The notes below the pieces were generated by a model, which did no database searches, was not told the origin of the DNA, and saw nothing but the letters and a program-made list of their open reading frames with translations. A stretch of 64,000 nucleotides of DNA from Sanderia malayensis (taxonomy: Eukaryota > Cnidaria > Scyphozoa > Semaeostomeae > Pelagiidae), in assembly GCA_013076295.1 (NCBI GenBank), contig RQOL01000531.1, positions 682,001-746,000 on the forward strand, given 5' to 3'. Each line of letters begins with the position of its first letter. The stretch's first letter is position 1. Both the position numbers and the translations under genes were made by a program. Shown here piece by piece: positions 46,401 to 60,000 of this stretch.

Positions 46401-48881
46401 GAGTTGATTCGACAGGTGTTCGTCATTTGGATGTTGTTGCTGCATAGCTATATCGAACAGCTCAATACAACGGCAAGCAGTAACAAAGGATTATTAAAAA
46501 ATAAAACATCACTAAGAGAAAAATAATAAGTACATATTTTTTTACTTACCAAAGAAGTAAAAAACGGACGGCCATCCACCTGAAAATCCGTACATTGACA
46601 AGAAACCAGAGATAGGCATGGCAACTAACATCCCAGCTGATAAACCTGAAGAAACATCATAATGTATTGAGAACGAGGTTTTGTCGATTAACAATTTTGA
46701 TCCATAATACCGGACGGCAGCAACTGAACTTAATTATTCAATTCAATGGATGAGGAGGTAAAGTGTATGAAGAATATTGAATTGTGCAATGCTAACAATA
46801 CTGACCTGCAACTGTGAAAGAAATGAGACAGCTTCTTTCGTGCGGAGGCGACCAGTAGCTCCATATTACATGATTAGTTGGTAATGCAACACCCTTAAAT
46901 CAAATGCAAATACATTATTGCAATGAAATGCTCTATCTGAATTCCGGGGGGTGGGTTGACAATGAAATGAATCAAGTAGAAGCGTGGATGCTTTCAAGGG
47001 TCGCAGAGAACGAAGCGATGCAACATAGCAAAAAAGGGTCAGACTTTTAACACAATGCCATGAAATAAACGATAAGGAATACTTATAGCACTAGACAGTT
47101 GACTCTGGCTATATTTCAAACAACAAAAGGGGACGGGGTAAGTCTAGGCAACAAATCGAGAGTTCCGAGCTTGAAGTCACTTATATTTTCATGCATGAAA
47201 AATAACGATTTATTCAAGATGGCAGAAGGTTCGAAGTAAGCCGTTATTTGAAATACTGAGAGTGAGATTTAGAAACACGATACTTACCAAAACGAGGCCC
47301 TGCAAAACTCTTGCAGCAATGAACAGCTTGCAATTGTATCGCACAATCAATGGCAGCAGCATGTGAATGATGGAGGCAGCGAATATCGAGTAACCTAACA
47401 CACGTTTTGCTCCTATTCTTAATGCAAGCCATCCGCCAGATATTTGCAGTACGATGTAACCGTAGAAAAATGCACTCAGTATAATACCTGGAAAAGAAGA
47501 GCAGTCGTAATAGTGATTTTACGGCTTCCATAAAAGTCAAAAGTTGCCCATAAAGATTTGCCTCGGTCACTATATACTGCATCATAGAACACGAGTCCAT
47601 TGATGTATTAAGTGTATCCTTCTCCCGAAATCTTTCACGTCGTATTTTGATAAGAAACTCGTGTATAAGAAACTGGAACTAGGAAACACTGCTGAAGAAT
47701 AATTATCAAGGTATAAATGAAGTTTCATTCTTAAAATGTAGTCCATTGACAAGAAGCCAATTGAGAAACGTTTAGTATACTAACAGGCCAAAATGCTCAT
47801 GCCAAATTAAGAAACTTTGAAGTGCTAATTAAAGTTTTCATGGAAAAATGTGTATGCTTAAGATTTGACTGTGAATAGCTCGAACTCTCGCTACAAATGT
47901 CGTATTCCCTTGATGAGCCTTCGGTGCTTCTATTACAAGAAAGAAGAGTTGATCTACTGACCTTTCATTTTTGAATCCCAGTGAAATTCTGGAGGCTGAA
48001 AATAAAAACAAACGATAAGAAAATTGCAACACAAATAAACGTCTTACAAATTGCAACGTCCACTTACAACAAATGTTATTTGAAAGCGAACTATATCCGA
48101 GTAGAAAGCGTTAAATTGTTTGAATATTTCTGATTTTTTAACAATTCTATCGTGGTTAACAGACACGTAGCTTTTGCTACGCAGTTGTTAATTCCCTTAA
48201 AGTATATCGTCTTTGGCATATTGGAAAGTTGACATCTTTGTATGCGATTGAAAAGAAAATGCTACATACAATACAAAATAGTGAGCAACAAATTAGAAGA
48301 ATTAGCATGCAGTGAGTAATAACTGCAAGAAATAATCTGGCTGTGAAGTGCCTTCACGGGTAAGGAAAGCTTTGCAGCGTTTGTTGTACAAAGATGTTTA
48401 AATTGAGTTGAAATGTTGGGACTTGAAAGAAATTTAGCTTCAAACCTCCAGACCAGGTTTTACTACTGTTTCGGCTGAAGATTAATTTGCGCGAATCGAA
48501 ACAACTGAATATGGGAAACTGCTTGTTTACAAAACGAGTATGGAGAATTAATTTTTTGCATACCTTCGTGATCCATTTTCCATCAATCTTAACTCTTCTT
48601 TTCGAAGACATTGCAACAATGGCTACACTCAAACATGACCGTTCACTGTTCATCAAAAGAAAGCCAGAAAATACAAGAAAGCAAAGCACATATCTTTTTG
48701 GTATATTCAACCAATTTCGTTTCTTTTTTGTTGCTGCTGGTACTTCCTCGCCGACTTCTCCCTCTTCGTCGTCTGGTGATAACTTCGATGATTTCTCCTC
48801 GTTAAATAACAAACTCGACGTGTCCTTATGCTCACGTAATATTTTGCCAACGTCCTGAAGCAATGGCCGTTTGTCTTCCAT
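43431..48881 (-). CDS. SLC17-family anion transporter (sialin/VGLUT-type)
   Basis: Ten exons: 48881-48564, 47995-47962, 47487-47288, 46893-46806, 46645-46550, 46095-45953, 45808-45662, 45241-45115, 44324-44086 and 43640-43431, giving 533 aa. It is a major-facilitator protein with about 12 membrane helices. Family marks are ERSCLSVAIVAM in helix 1 region, FFYGYIVLQISGGWLA, RVLQGL, GVALPTNHVIWSYWSPPHER, VPWMAI, PVWAIMLAHFAFDCSYYTL and NPLDIAPKYAGIIIGISN. The N-terminus (PLLQ, EE-rich) resembles acidic/dileucine sorting signals. SLC17 members move organic anions (sialate, glutamate, urate, phosphate) in lysosomal, vesicular or plasma membranes. Sequence alone does not separate sialin-like from other subfamilies here. 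The donor of the penultimate exon is GTTGGT. Confidence 0.93.
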
Positions 48882-51057
48882 GATCTTCCTTCTCAGTACT
48901 GTTCATGTAATGATGCTGATAACAAAGTTCCATTCCGTTTTATCAAGTCCATTCCATGTTTTCATCCATGTAACTTGTCCACGGGATCAAATATAAACGG
49001 CGTCTTCTGTCTTCTTGTTGCCAAAATCTCCGCTGATGCCACCAGCATTTTAGACAAAGGAGTCTCGTTCCCAAGCCTCAGCAGGTCAATAGATGAGAAG
49101 ACAGCCAGCATACACTACACCTGGCAAAACGCCCAGGGCGCCTAGCTAGCAAAACTGCTCAAGTTTATTTTGTAGCTCATAGATGCGCATGCGCCCAGGA
49201 GTTTATATTATTGAGAGGGGGAATATTTCTGTGGTGGTTGTGCAACAATTTGTTTTCAATTCACAAATCAAATACTTGTTCAGATATGTATTGAAAGCAA
49301 GAGCTTTTATAATTCTTCAAATGCCTTATGTATACAATGATGCATCTTGTTACTGGCAATCAGGGCTTCAGTATTAATTGGCTAAGTTCAGTGGAAGTGA
49401 TATTCTGTAAAAACTGATTTGAGAAGAAGAGTTCGAGTTAACGGGGCTCGAGCTTAAACTCTGCATAAAGAAAATCAAAATTTAAGGAGCTATAAACGCT
49501 GGAAGAACTTCAGTTAAACGGTAGTCAAATTTATTTGTATTTAATTGTACGTATCTATAGATACTCCAGAATAGAAGAGAGTGAAGGGTTAATTAGCCAG
49601 TGCATTAAGTTTGAGTAAGTTGCACTTGGAAGCAACATAGATGAATAATCATCAAAGCATTATTTACTCACTTTTGCTACATCTATTACCAATCTTGGTT
49701 ACACTTAACTGTTACGTTTTCATTACAATATTGATTTAATAAAATTTTTATATAAAAAGGTATTTAGCAATTGTTCCTGTTTGTTGAAACTTCGACTGTA
49801 GAAATGAATGAAATAATAATCTCATGCTATTATTTCAATATGAAAAGAATACGTTCATTAAATGCTTTATATTAAGGAACAAAATGCACTACCCAGTTCA
49901 TCCTGAAAAAGTTCAAAATCCAGGAAAATGAGAAAGTTGGGTCAAGCATAAAGCATAAATATAAAGAAGGGCAAGAACGTCTCGAACAATGTCCATTTTG
50001 TTGTTTTTAAGGGAGATCAAAACTGCCTTAAGCTAAAAAAGCAATCCCCGTTAATAAATTTTCACGACAGTGTTCAGTTCCCAAAACCGTAAATAATGAA
50101 TCAAATTATACAAAAATATAAGTTGCAATAGGAATTTAAATTAAGCTATATAACATCACGGCAGTAGTCGCAGAAACCAAGAAAAATGAGGTATTATTCT
50201 GAATTCAAAAGAGTTTCTAAAACTTTGAAAATCAAACATTGTTTCCGACATGGAAACAATGTTTGATGTTTGATATCTCAAATATCTCAAATGTTATATC
50301 TCGAATGTCTCAAAAGAAAACAGTGTTTCCTTTGGCTATGTCTGAAAGCAATTTACGACAAGCATTGTGTGTGCGTGTTTTATTTCCTATTAAAATTTCC
50401 AGAAACAATATTTCAATAATTGCATAGATCAAGTTCGGCAAAAACGGACTAAAAAGCCATACAGTAGTTGACATACATATTACATTAAACTCCATTGAGC
50501 ACCTACATCTGATTTCGCTATTCCTTCTCTTGAACAAAGCACATAACCTCTCGTTTACGCAAACCAAACTTCTCCAATAATAAACTTGCTATATTTGTTT
50601 TGTAAACAAAATTGCAGGCTAGAAAGCACCTCATACAAATCTTACTAGAAGCTTGAGCAATTTAAGCTCTTTCGGACGCCAATATGTGTTAGCCATTAAA
50701 ATTCTTGCACAAGCAACGGATCAAGCTGCCATTTACTACCATACCATCAAAAACTACAATTGATTATACCTTGGGCATTCTATTTAGACACTCGTCTTCG
50801 AAATACGGTAGATCGCTCAGTTATTGGAGCAAAAATCGCAATCCACCCGTAAGTTTTTCTCGCGGGGACAACTTTTATATTTCAATCAACAACACAAAAA
50901 GCTGGTCTTTAATTCAGGAAGAATACAGAGCCAAATCGAGGCCAAAAGACACACAGTCATGGACCGGAAATAGAAAACCATGTCAAACCAACCTCTTATT
51001 GGTGCATCAAATGCATGCGGCTCTATTGCGACAGGCAATGCCATGCGTTGCATTGTA
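48882..51057. other. Spacer: no gene seen
   Basis: This holds the SLC17 promoter side and the 3' side of the DEG/ENaC gene. A perfect hairpin lies at 50231-50267, and remnants resembling the CAGT-end MITEs (gttcgagttaacggggctcg) lie near 49430. No coding exon could be supported. Confidence 0.5.
50231..50267. repeat. Perfect 16-bp hairpin
   Basis: atcaaacattgtttcc (50231-50246) and its exact reverse complement (50252-50267) flank a 5-nt loop in the spacer downstream of the channel gene. It is followed by repeats of atctcaaat. Confidence 0.9.
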
Positions 51058-54000
51058 TTAAAAATCAGCAAAAGCTGGGTCTCTTGTGCCATTTCCATTG
51101 ACTTCGGTGTTTTTGAGTGTTATACTGTCTTCCTTCTTCTTCTTGCGAATACGCGTCAATTTGAGCAACTGATGATAGACGATAAAGGCGAGAAGATCGA
51201 TAAACTCGACCAGTGTCAAGACACTCGCTCCCAACATCAGTCCAAGCTGTCCACCAACATCACCTAGGTACAGCAATATCACGATATAGTTTATTATCTC
51301 GCCGAATCTCATTGGTCGGTGAGTTTACAGTGAGCTTTAAAAGGTAAACGACATAATCGACATAATCTCTGTTTCGCCACACTCACCAACAAGTTTGTAG
51401 AAGTCGTATGTGGGTGTTTGTGTCACGTTTTCTACTCTCAATTCAGGAAAGAAGAATATCAAGTAGACGATGTTGTCCCTGTTGTAACAAAAATAAATAT
51501 CGTATTGCCTTTTATAAATAAATACCGGATTATACGACAGTATATTCTGAGAAGCATTTCTTTTCCAAATAATCAGCTATTACTAGGGAATGGTGTTGTT
51601 TCTATACCTGATTTGGGTCTCCAGCTGGCTGTGGGTTAAGTTCATTTTTTGGAACCTTTCCGGAATCTGAATTCTCGAAGTGCCAATGGGCGGCCTCGAG
51701 ACATAACGTGCGTAAGAAAGTTGGGCACTAAAATGTGTAGAATAGCAGTCCTCAGGACATGCTCCGCCAGCACGTTGGTCAAATGATTCTGAAACCAATT
51801 AAAAGTATAACTAAAAAACACAGTTGCAAATTTGAGTCACTATGAAGTGATATGAATTTATACTTTTACACTATAATCGAAATTTCTATAAACGCCCGAT
51901 TAAACGCCGCTTCTAAAAGAACCTCCCAAATTTAGTAAAAAGATTAATAATTTAGGCTTTCTTTTTTAAACGCCTACTACAATTAATGTTCAACAAAGCC
52001 TTAGAAATTTGCGTGTGGTACTACTTTCTTACAAACAACTTTCTTGTATAAAAAATATGCTTTCGAATAGGGCCTTGAAAACACGATGACACAGATGACT
52101 TGCTCCTCAAAATAAAAACAAACACCCCGGGCGTCTATTTCTATTCGACGAAAGAGGCTTTGCGTTAATAAAGGCTAAAATGTGCACATTGGGGCGTTCA
52201 TTAACGCAAACCTTTCTATAACAGGCGCCTCTTTCTTCAAAGGAGGATTGTTTTTATCCAGAATATGCTACAAGTTATTATGACCGACCTTCATACGGTT
52301 GACAAATTGCTCAAGCTCAATTGTTACGTTAATTGCATTTGATTTGCAGCCATTTGTTGCAGCTGCAACGTTCTCCACTTTAAATTGCTTTAGTTAGATC
52401 TATAGAGGCTCAAACAAATTGCACAAATTTAACTCACTTATGACCGGCTGTAAGCATTCCAGTGTTTGTTTCAGAGAACATAAAGGAAATGAATTCTCTG
52501 TAAAAAGATAAGAAGAACACGTATAAATATTGATACGATAATGCATACATGTCAATGTATACATAATTACATCGATAAATTATAAATGTGTGTAGTACAT
52601 TATGTTAAAGATATTGAGATAAATAACATTCACTCAGTGATGAACTATATTAACAAGATGAAATCGAGGCATGTGTTTTTGTCTGGTATTCTAGAGTCAA
52701 GCACAAAGCATATAAATAAAACAAATGAAAATGAAACATTTTTCAACTAATTCAAGGTACAGCGACATTACAAGGTAAAGCGACAGGGATATTGCACTGC
52801 AAGAAATTGTCGCCATAACCGAATAAGCAGCAATAGTACATTCATCGACATCGAGCTTTAACAAGCTGTTTACGAACTAAGAAGCAATCAAAATGCAACA
52901 AAATTCCCGGTATAGGCCTATTGAAATGGGGTAATTATTTCATATCTAATCTTCCTTCATGCTTAGCAGGGAGAAATGTCACGGTGAAGGTGAATAGGGA
53001 TTCGATTTGCAAAGAAGATTAGCAGTTTAACTATTATGCGAATTATTGCCTTGATCGGATTGCCAAGCTGACTAAATGAGGTCTCACATAACTCAAAGCA
53101 TGAGAAAACAAAAGACCTTCATCTCGCAAAGTTTCTATGCAGCTTGTTTGTCGCTTGAAATCAAATGTAGTTAAATAATCGCAGACATAGCAATTTTCTA
53201 TGCAAAGATACGGAAGTCCAATTAGCCCAGGGCTTATGATTTACAAAGTAGTCTCAAATCGCAATGCCTTTCTGAGTGATATACTTGAAAAAGAACAAAG
53301 ATTATTTTTGTTTTTCATAGGAAAATCGTAAAACAGAAGGTTAATTATGGCTAAGCAGTTCAAGGGGCAGGACCAGCAGTGTACATGTCGATACACGTTT
53401 TTTTTTTATAAGAAACCGGTTTATAAGAAACCTAGATCTAGACACCCAAAAATTTAAGAAACTTTTAGAACTACAAGGAAATATTTAAGAAACATTAGAA
53501 ATTTCGGAAACACGTTTTTCCTTTACGGGTTGAACAAATGTCAACTACAGTAAGTGTGTTTTATGTGCAAAGCATAACATTGTCGGCTCCACATGACGAT
53601 TTTTCACATTGACGATTTTTCTTTGTTATAATACTAATATTTTGCTACATCCACGTTTTTTTCTTCGTTTTCACTGCAAATTTTTTCATTAAATTAAGAA
53701 ACTTTTAAGAAACTTTTAGAACTAAATTGTGGCTAAAAATTAAGAAACTTTTACTACTAGGCCTTGCGCCAGGTTTCTTATAAAAAAAAAACGTGTATGT
53801 CGTCGGCAAGTTCGTTATATCATCGAGATTTCACTGCTTGATACCATATTTCTACTAAGACCAATTCTATCATCTGCATAGTCGTTGTTCGTTGCAGTAC
53901 CGTCAAGAGAGGGGGGGGGGGCTGCCAGGGTAAACTCCCGGAGCCCGGGTCTCAAGAAGGGCCAGCGAAAGGTTTTGCTGACGCAAAAGCAATTTTAAAA

Positions 54001-57000
54001 CAACCGCTTATTTTTTATAGCCCCAGGGCCCGAGCTGGCTCTCAACGGGCCTGGTTCGGTGTTCCGTATGCAATAAGGTAACATACACTGTAATGCTTTA
54101 AAATAAACGCCGTCTTCCTTTAAACGCAACCTTAGATAAACGCCGTTTCTATCAAGTAAATAATCGCGCAGGCAATTATTCAAAGCATTACAGTAATCTA
54201 TGTTCAGACGTCTAAGGGATAAGAGGTTTTTACCTGGCATAAAAGTGCCCCTACATTTGCATTTTCTTTCCACAAAGTTCGTCAGCTCCTCCAAGTGACA
54301 TTTCGATTTCTTGTATGCTTTGAAGTGCTTCAGTGGTCTTGACCCGCATTCTGTTGTAAATGGAGGAGGTAAATTCTTAATCTGCAAGAAAAGCAAGCAT
54401 CATAATTATACCAGTGTTATAAAGATGTTGTTAGCTACAAATGTAGAAAAGAAAAGACGAAGCACATGACATAGAACCTCAAAGCAGGCAACATGCAAAG
54501 AATTTTGAAGACCAAACAAGTATAAAAGCTAAAAGAACAAAAGGAAGAAGAAAAGCAATTTGGGAAAGTTACTACAACAAACAAAATTATAAGAAACTTC
54601 GGTAAGAAGAAACACGCATAGAAGGCCGAAAAAGAAATATTTGTGGAAGCTCACTGAAGAAGCAATGTGGGCAAAAGCCGAAAAGAAAAAGCAACATATG
54701 AAAGGGCTTATAAAGAAACAGCATTTGTTAGAGGCTTAAAGAAGATTGATATAGTTAAAGATTTACTGCGCGACTTTCAATTCGCAATCTTGTTAAGGAT
54801 CAAATGAAATATTTGCCAGCAGATTAAATGCGATTGCTGTGTAATGTAGCCTGTACAAGCAAAGATAGCACATGCTTTATTGATGAACAGCAAGACTGAT
54901 TTGATTTATTTGGACATCTTTGGTGTTTTTGCTTGTTCTTTTATTAAGTAGAAGACTTTACAACAGGTAGAGCTGTATGATAGCTACGTTTATTCAGAAG
55001 CGCGGTGATCATTTATGCCATGCTTTGTGTCTTGCTGAGCATTTTAAGAAAATAGCACATGAAATTCAACACCACTGCTTCAAAGAAAAGAAGGCAGGTT
55101 TTAAGTTTCGACCTGTTGCAAGTAGCTCAGAATGACTTGTGGTACATCACAGTCTTGTGACAACAGTAGAGCTCTAATAACGTAACGCGCACCTATCTTA
55201 TTAACATCCCAGTATGGGACAAGCTAAACAATTGGCCCAATTGATTACTGTTTGTTACCAAGTCCTAGCGGGCCCCTATGGCAAGGGTGACAGCTCCCCC
55301 TTTACTTTTTCACAAAAATACATTTCCATCTGTCTTTTACTTGGCGTATTGTCGACACTTGGGCATACAAGCGGTTCACTGGCTGATCTATTTTTTCTTT
55401 CATGCGTTGCACTTTGGGTCGAACCTATGATACAGTGAAGCACTGATTTGCTCCTTTCAAGAACACAAAGACAATTACACCAGTCCTGGAATTCTAACGG
55501 GATATCCGAAGCGCAATACAGTAATCGAAGAAGCTAATTTGTGGACTAATCCCCAATCTCATTGGAGCAGAATAGAATAGCTTAGGCGTCGGGAGTGAAT
55601 AATGGTTGAAAATAGATCGCGGTAGAAATACTGGCAATCGAAATAACGAATTACTGGCACCACTTAGCTTGTTATTGCACAAAAGAAAGGATTCGACGCT
55701 TTTCAGGAGCCTGATAGGCTTACTTCGTGTTCACCTGCCTTGGCGCTTAGGCTCTACAAAGAATGCCTGCTTGAACAAGAGATTAACAAACTAGTCTGCG
55801 GAGAAAGATGCTTCAGGCATCTCTACAGGAGAGAAAGGCATTTAAGCGTTACACTTAAAACAAAGATTTTCAGGAATTAAATAAAACAGTCAACTTCGGA
55901 AGACAGTGAACTGACCAGGGGGCATGGGAGAAGCGGCTCATCCTGTGAACAACATTTCTTACACATTGCACTTACTCGAACGTTCTTTCATTGTTAAGCA
56001 ACGCCTTTCATGGTTACGCCTGTATCTAAAGTAAACAAGGGGACGGTAGCGGGGCACTGGCTGGTGGAGAGGAGGGCACTCTTACAAGTTCTACACAGTT
56101 ATTAGAACAAAATGAAAAGCTACAACTGGAATGTTTAATGAGGAGTTATACCTTCTTGCCCATCAGTGGCGGATCCAGAGGGGTGCAAAGGGTGCAAGCG
56201 CACCCCTCAGATTTTTCAACAGATGTGAATAAATTAATAATGACCATTATTAATATCATAAATATCTAAATATTAAATTTTTAACAATCTTTGGCGTCCT
56301 GAGCAAGCTTCCAGCAGGCGCGGATCCAGGAGAAAATCTGAGCGTCGCAAATGGGGGTCAGGGGGGCAAAGTCCAACGAAAGTTTTGGGACCACGCCCTT
56401 ACGGGCGGCGAAAAATTGCGGCCACGCCCCTTTTATTTAGTTCCTCTCATTTTGCTGCAGGCAAGGCCAAATAAGATATTTCTGTATTAAATTAAGTATT
56501 TGATACACATGAGCTTCATTCAAAGGATAATTTAATATGATGCCAGTGTTTAACTTTAAATAGCCCGAAACAAAGAGAACATGCAAGACATTCAATAATG
56601 GCAATGTTTTTTGCTTTGATAATTGTCAAGAAGAAAACAGAAATGTGAAAACAGAAAAGTCTAATCATACAAAGAATAAAAAATAAAAATAATTATTGGG
56701 CAAAATAATTAGCAAGAACAAGAACAAAAACAAAAATTCAAATTGAGAAAACCCAAGCAGGCATTGTCTAATCAGTGTGGCCTAAATCCAGAATGTCAGC
56801 GAGCCTCATTCGACGAGGATGACGAATAGCAAACGGTTGAACGACTTCTTATAATGTCTTAGTCAATAGAGCGATGAACGTGAAGCACAGCTAGGCCATT
56901 TAGCCCTTTTTCACACATGGTGCAACGAAACGAAGATATGTTTTCAGGCAGGATTGTGTTGTGTAACATGTAACGGATATGAATTGTAACATTCTCTTCC

Positions 57001-60000
57001 GCTATATGAGCAGTAAGGAACAATAGGAGAAACAATTGCTGCATCATAGTTTTTGCCTGATTGGCTTGCGACGGTCAAGGTCTCTTGCCATTGGCTTGCG
57101 ACTACAGCGGACACTTGCTATTGGCTTGCGACTGTCAGTTGAATTTGACCGTCGCTCCCGCTCTTTGATCCACAGCAGCTGCTGTCGTTATATGATTTGT
57201 AAGAGAGCGGCCAAAGAGTCTCTCAAAGAGGACTCTCTCAAAGAGTAAGAGCCGCAGAAATTATTCAAGTCAAAACAAAATCGGCTCAGTGAAGGGGGCA
57301 AGCAGCTCAAAAATACAAGAAAGAGAAAAGACCCGTGACAAAGCGAAGCGGGAATAAGATTATTTGCGGCGGAGACAAATCATGTTGTGTTTATCATGGA
57401 CTTTAAAAATTGTTTTGCTTCTTTAAGAAAGGTTCTATTTAAATAATAAATTTAGGTTATTGCTCAAATCTGACCGTCGCAGCTGCGACGGTTGCGACCG
57501 TCTGGATCCGCGCCTGTCCAGCAACTTTCCAAACACCGTCTTGTTTTCGTTTTGCTCCAAGGCCTTGTTATAAGGTTGTCATAAAATGCAGACCAGCATC
57601 CCACATCATCCTCCAATGAGATTACGTCGGATTATTTGATCTTGAGTATGCACCTCTGACCCGTGGATTGCGTATTGACATGTACATTTTCAGTAAATTA
57701 CTGACCAAAATCTGAGGTTCTCCTCCAATGAAATCACGTCGGCCTGATTGATCATGACTTTGCTCCCCTGACCCGTAAATTAAGTACTGTCAGTAGTGTG
57801 AACAACCAATAAGAAGCTTCAATTCTGCTCTCCTCAACTCAGTTTTGCACCACTCAAGGCAGATCAACCAATCAAAATGCATATTGAGGGGAGCAAGATT
57901 GATTTTCAGGGGGTAACTCGGGGTGTAATGTAGATGTAAAATAAATGTATCAGCACGCGTGTATCAATGTCAATGTGGCGAATGATATTTCCATTCACCT
58001 TATCGGTAGAAATAAATTTTCAATGGGCCTAAGCATTTGATAAAATATATTCACCGAATTGGAAACCGTAAAAGTAATGCTTTAAAGTAATTCAATTTTT
58101 TAAAGTGAGGTGACGAATTTGAATTTGATATTGCAAGGAATAAAGGAGTTTGCCGAGATGTAAATATAATATGTTAAAGAAACACGATTTCAATTTTATA
58201 GGCTGTCTGCTGTTTGTTTTCCTTATTTGATACTCAGCTCAGTGCTTCTATGGTTTCTACAAATGTGGGTGTGGCCAATATTTTAGTAAGAAATTGGGTG
58301 TGGCCAAAGCCACCAGCCACCGTTATGCACCCCTCAGATTTTTAGCTGGATCCGCCCCTGCCCATTGCCCCAATGAAAAATTTTGCATCTTAAACTCTCT
58401 CATAAATAAACACAAACAACTTCAAAGAAAAGCCTAAATTAGGGAAGCTTTATGCAGCAATACCACATACCCTATGAAAATATATTTCTTATGTCACACA
58501 AAAAGCATTATCTTCAGAACGTTAATCGTAATAATGCCAAACTCCTCATCTAGGCTGGCAAAGTATATTCTGAGCAAAAGATACTATGGAATTAGGATAC
58601 GCAGAGGTGGAGATTCAAAAATTAACTTGAAAATTAAAGCACTGAATTTACTAGGCAACACCATACAGTTAACGTAGAATAACGTTAACTTCATGGAGTT
58701 GTTTTGAAAAGGCCAAACAGCACGTCCTCCCCCCTTCGATTCGAGCAACGATGGTATTCGACATAGAAACACAGACAGGGGCAACAGTTGCTGTTGTTGT
58801 TTGTTGTTGTTGACTCACGAGTATAAGTAACGACCAGCAGGGCTGCATTCCGTTGTTGGCATTGACGAGTGGTGAGCAACGCAGTCTATGAAAACAGCCG
58901 AGTTTGTGTGATGCTTACTGTTTAATAAAGAGAGTTGCTTTTTTTGAAAATCCCAGTGGTGTGTTTCAATGCAGCAAGCGCATCGGGTATGAAATAAATG
59001 TTATAATGACAGAGGTGTTTTCATTATAACGCTGGATGGTAAGCTATTTGGCGTCATGTTAATACTGCACTGGAGGCCTCAGCAGTTGTACACAATGGCA
59101 GCATATTTCAGGGAGTGGGCTGTTATTTTTGGGTATAATTTCCAAAATAGATGGCAAATTACAGCATGCACAATGAATAGCATAGCCTCGTAATTGCATC
59201 ACTACACTTGAATTTCGATTTAAAACGAGTTTTCTTCTACCGAAAAATTTAAGGGGTTCATTTTTTTATCTTTAAGGACTTTATCGAGTATTGTTTTTTT
59301 GTCATCTTGTGTGTTAACTCAATCTTGTTCTAGCTTAACTGTAATCCAAATCGAATAGGTTGTTTTTAATTAATGAGTTGCAATTTATGATGATTGCCAA
59401 ATTAAGAAAGCATTGTGTTTGGACAGATGCAGTTGCATGGACACAAATAAGAAATGCAACAACAGGTAGTTTAGGGTCTTGTGGAGCATACTAAATGTCT
59501 ACATCTAGTCACATGTAACAACCACTGTTGAACCTTGATATGTCAAATAAAACCCCAAGTGGGATGACAAATTTGTTCGTGTTAACGAAAGCTTGAGGGT
59601 AAAACACAAGACATAGATATAGCAACTCAGAACCAAGGAAAGCAGAAAGATATTCGACACATTGAAGAGTTCGACAGAGGCTCAAAAGTATGCGCAGAAA
59701 GAAGAGAGCAGTCTCAAAGTCTAGTTTTTGTACAATGGGAAAGAAAAGTCCGATGCTAATGATGATTATGTTTTATCAGCAAATTCTAATCAGCTAAGAA
59801 ATTTCAAACAAGGCATAGTGCTAAGAAAGGAAATCAGGATCAGTATTAAAGCCTGGTTGTAATCGGTAAGAACAGAATAATCCTCAAACAAACAGATTGG
59901 CGGGAGATGAAAAAGGAGCTAAGCATGACGTATAAAATATTTTCATAACCGAATCGCATTCGCGCGCAGCCTGCTGTGTACCCTATTTTCGCAAATGAGC

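Noticed and set aside
56859..57047. Small zinc-finger-like ORF (FRCTMCEKG)
   Set aside because: Cysteine/histidine spacing does not fit C2H2, it lies within a decayed transposon, and there is no other support.
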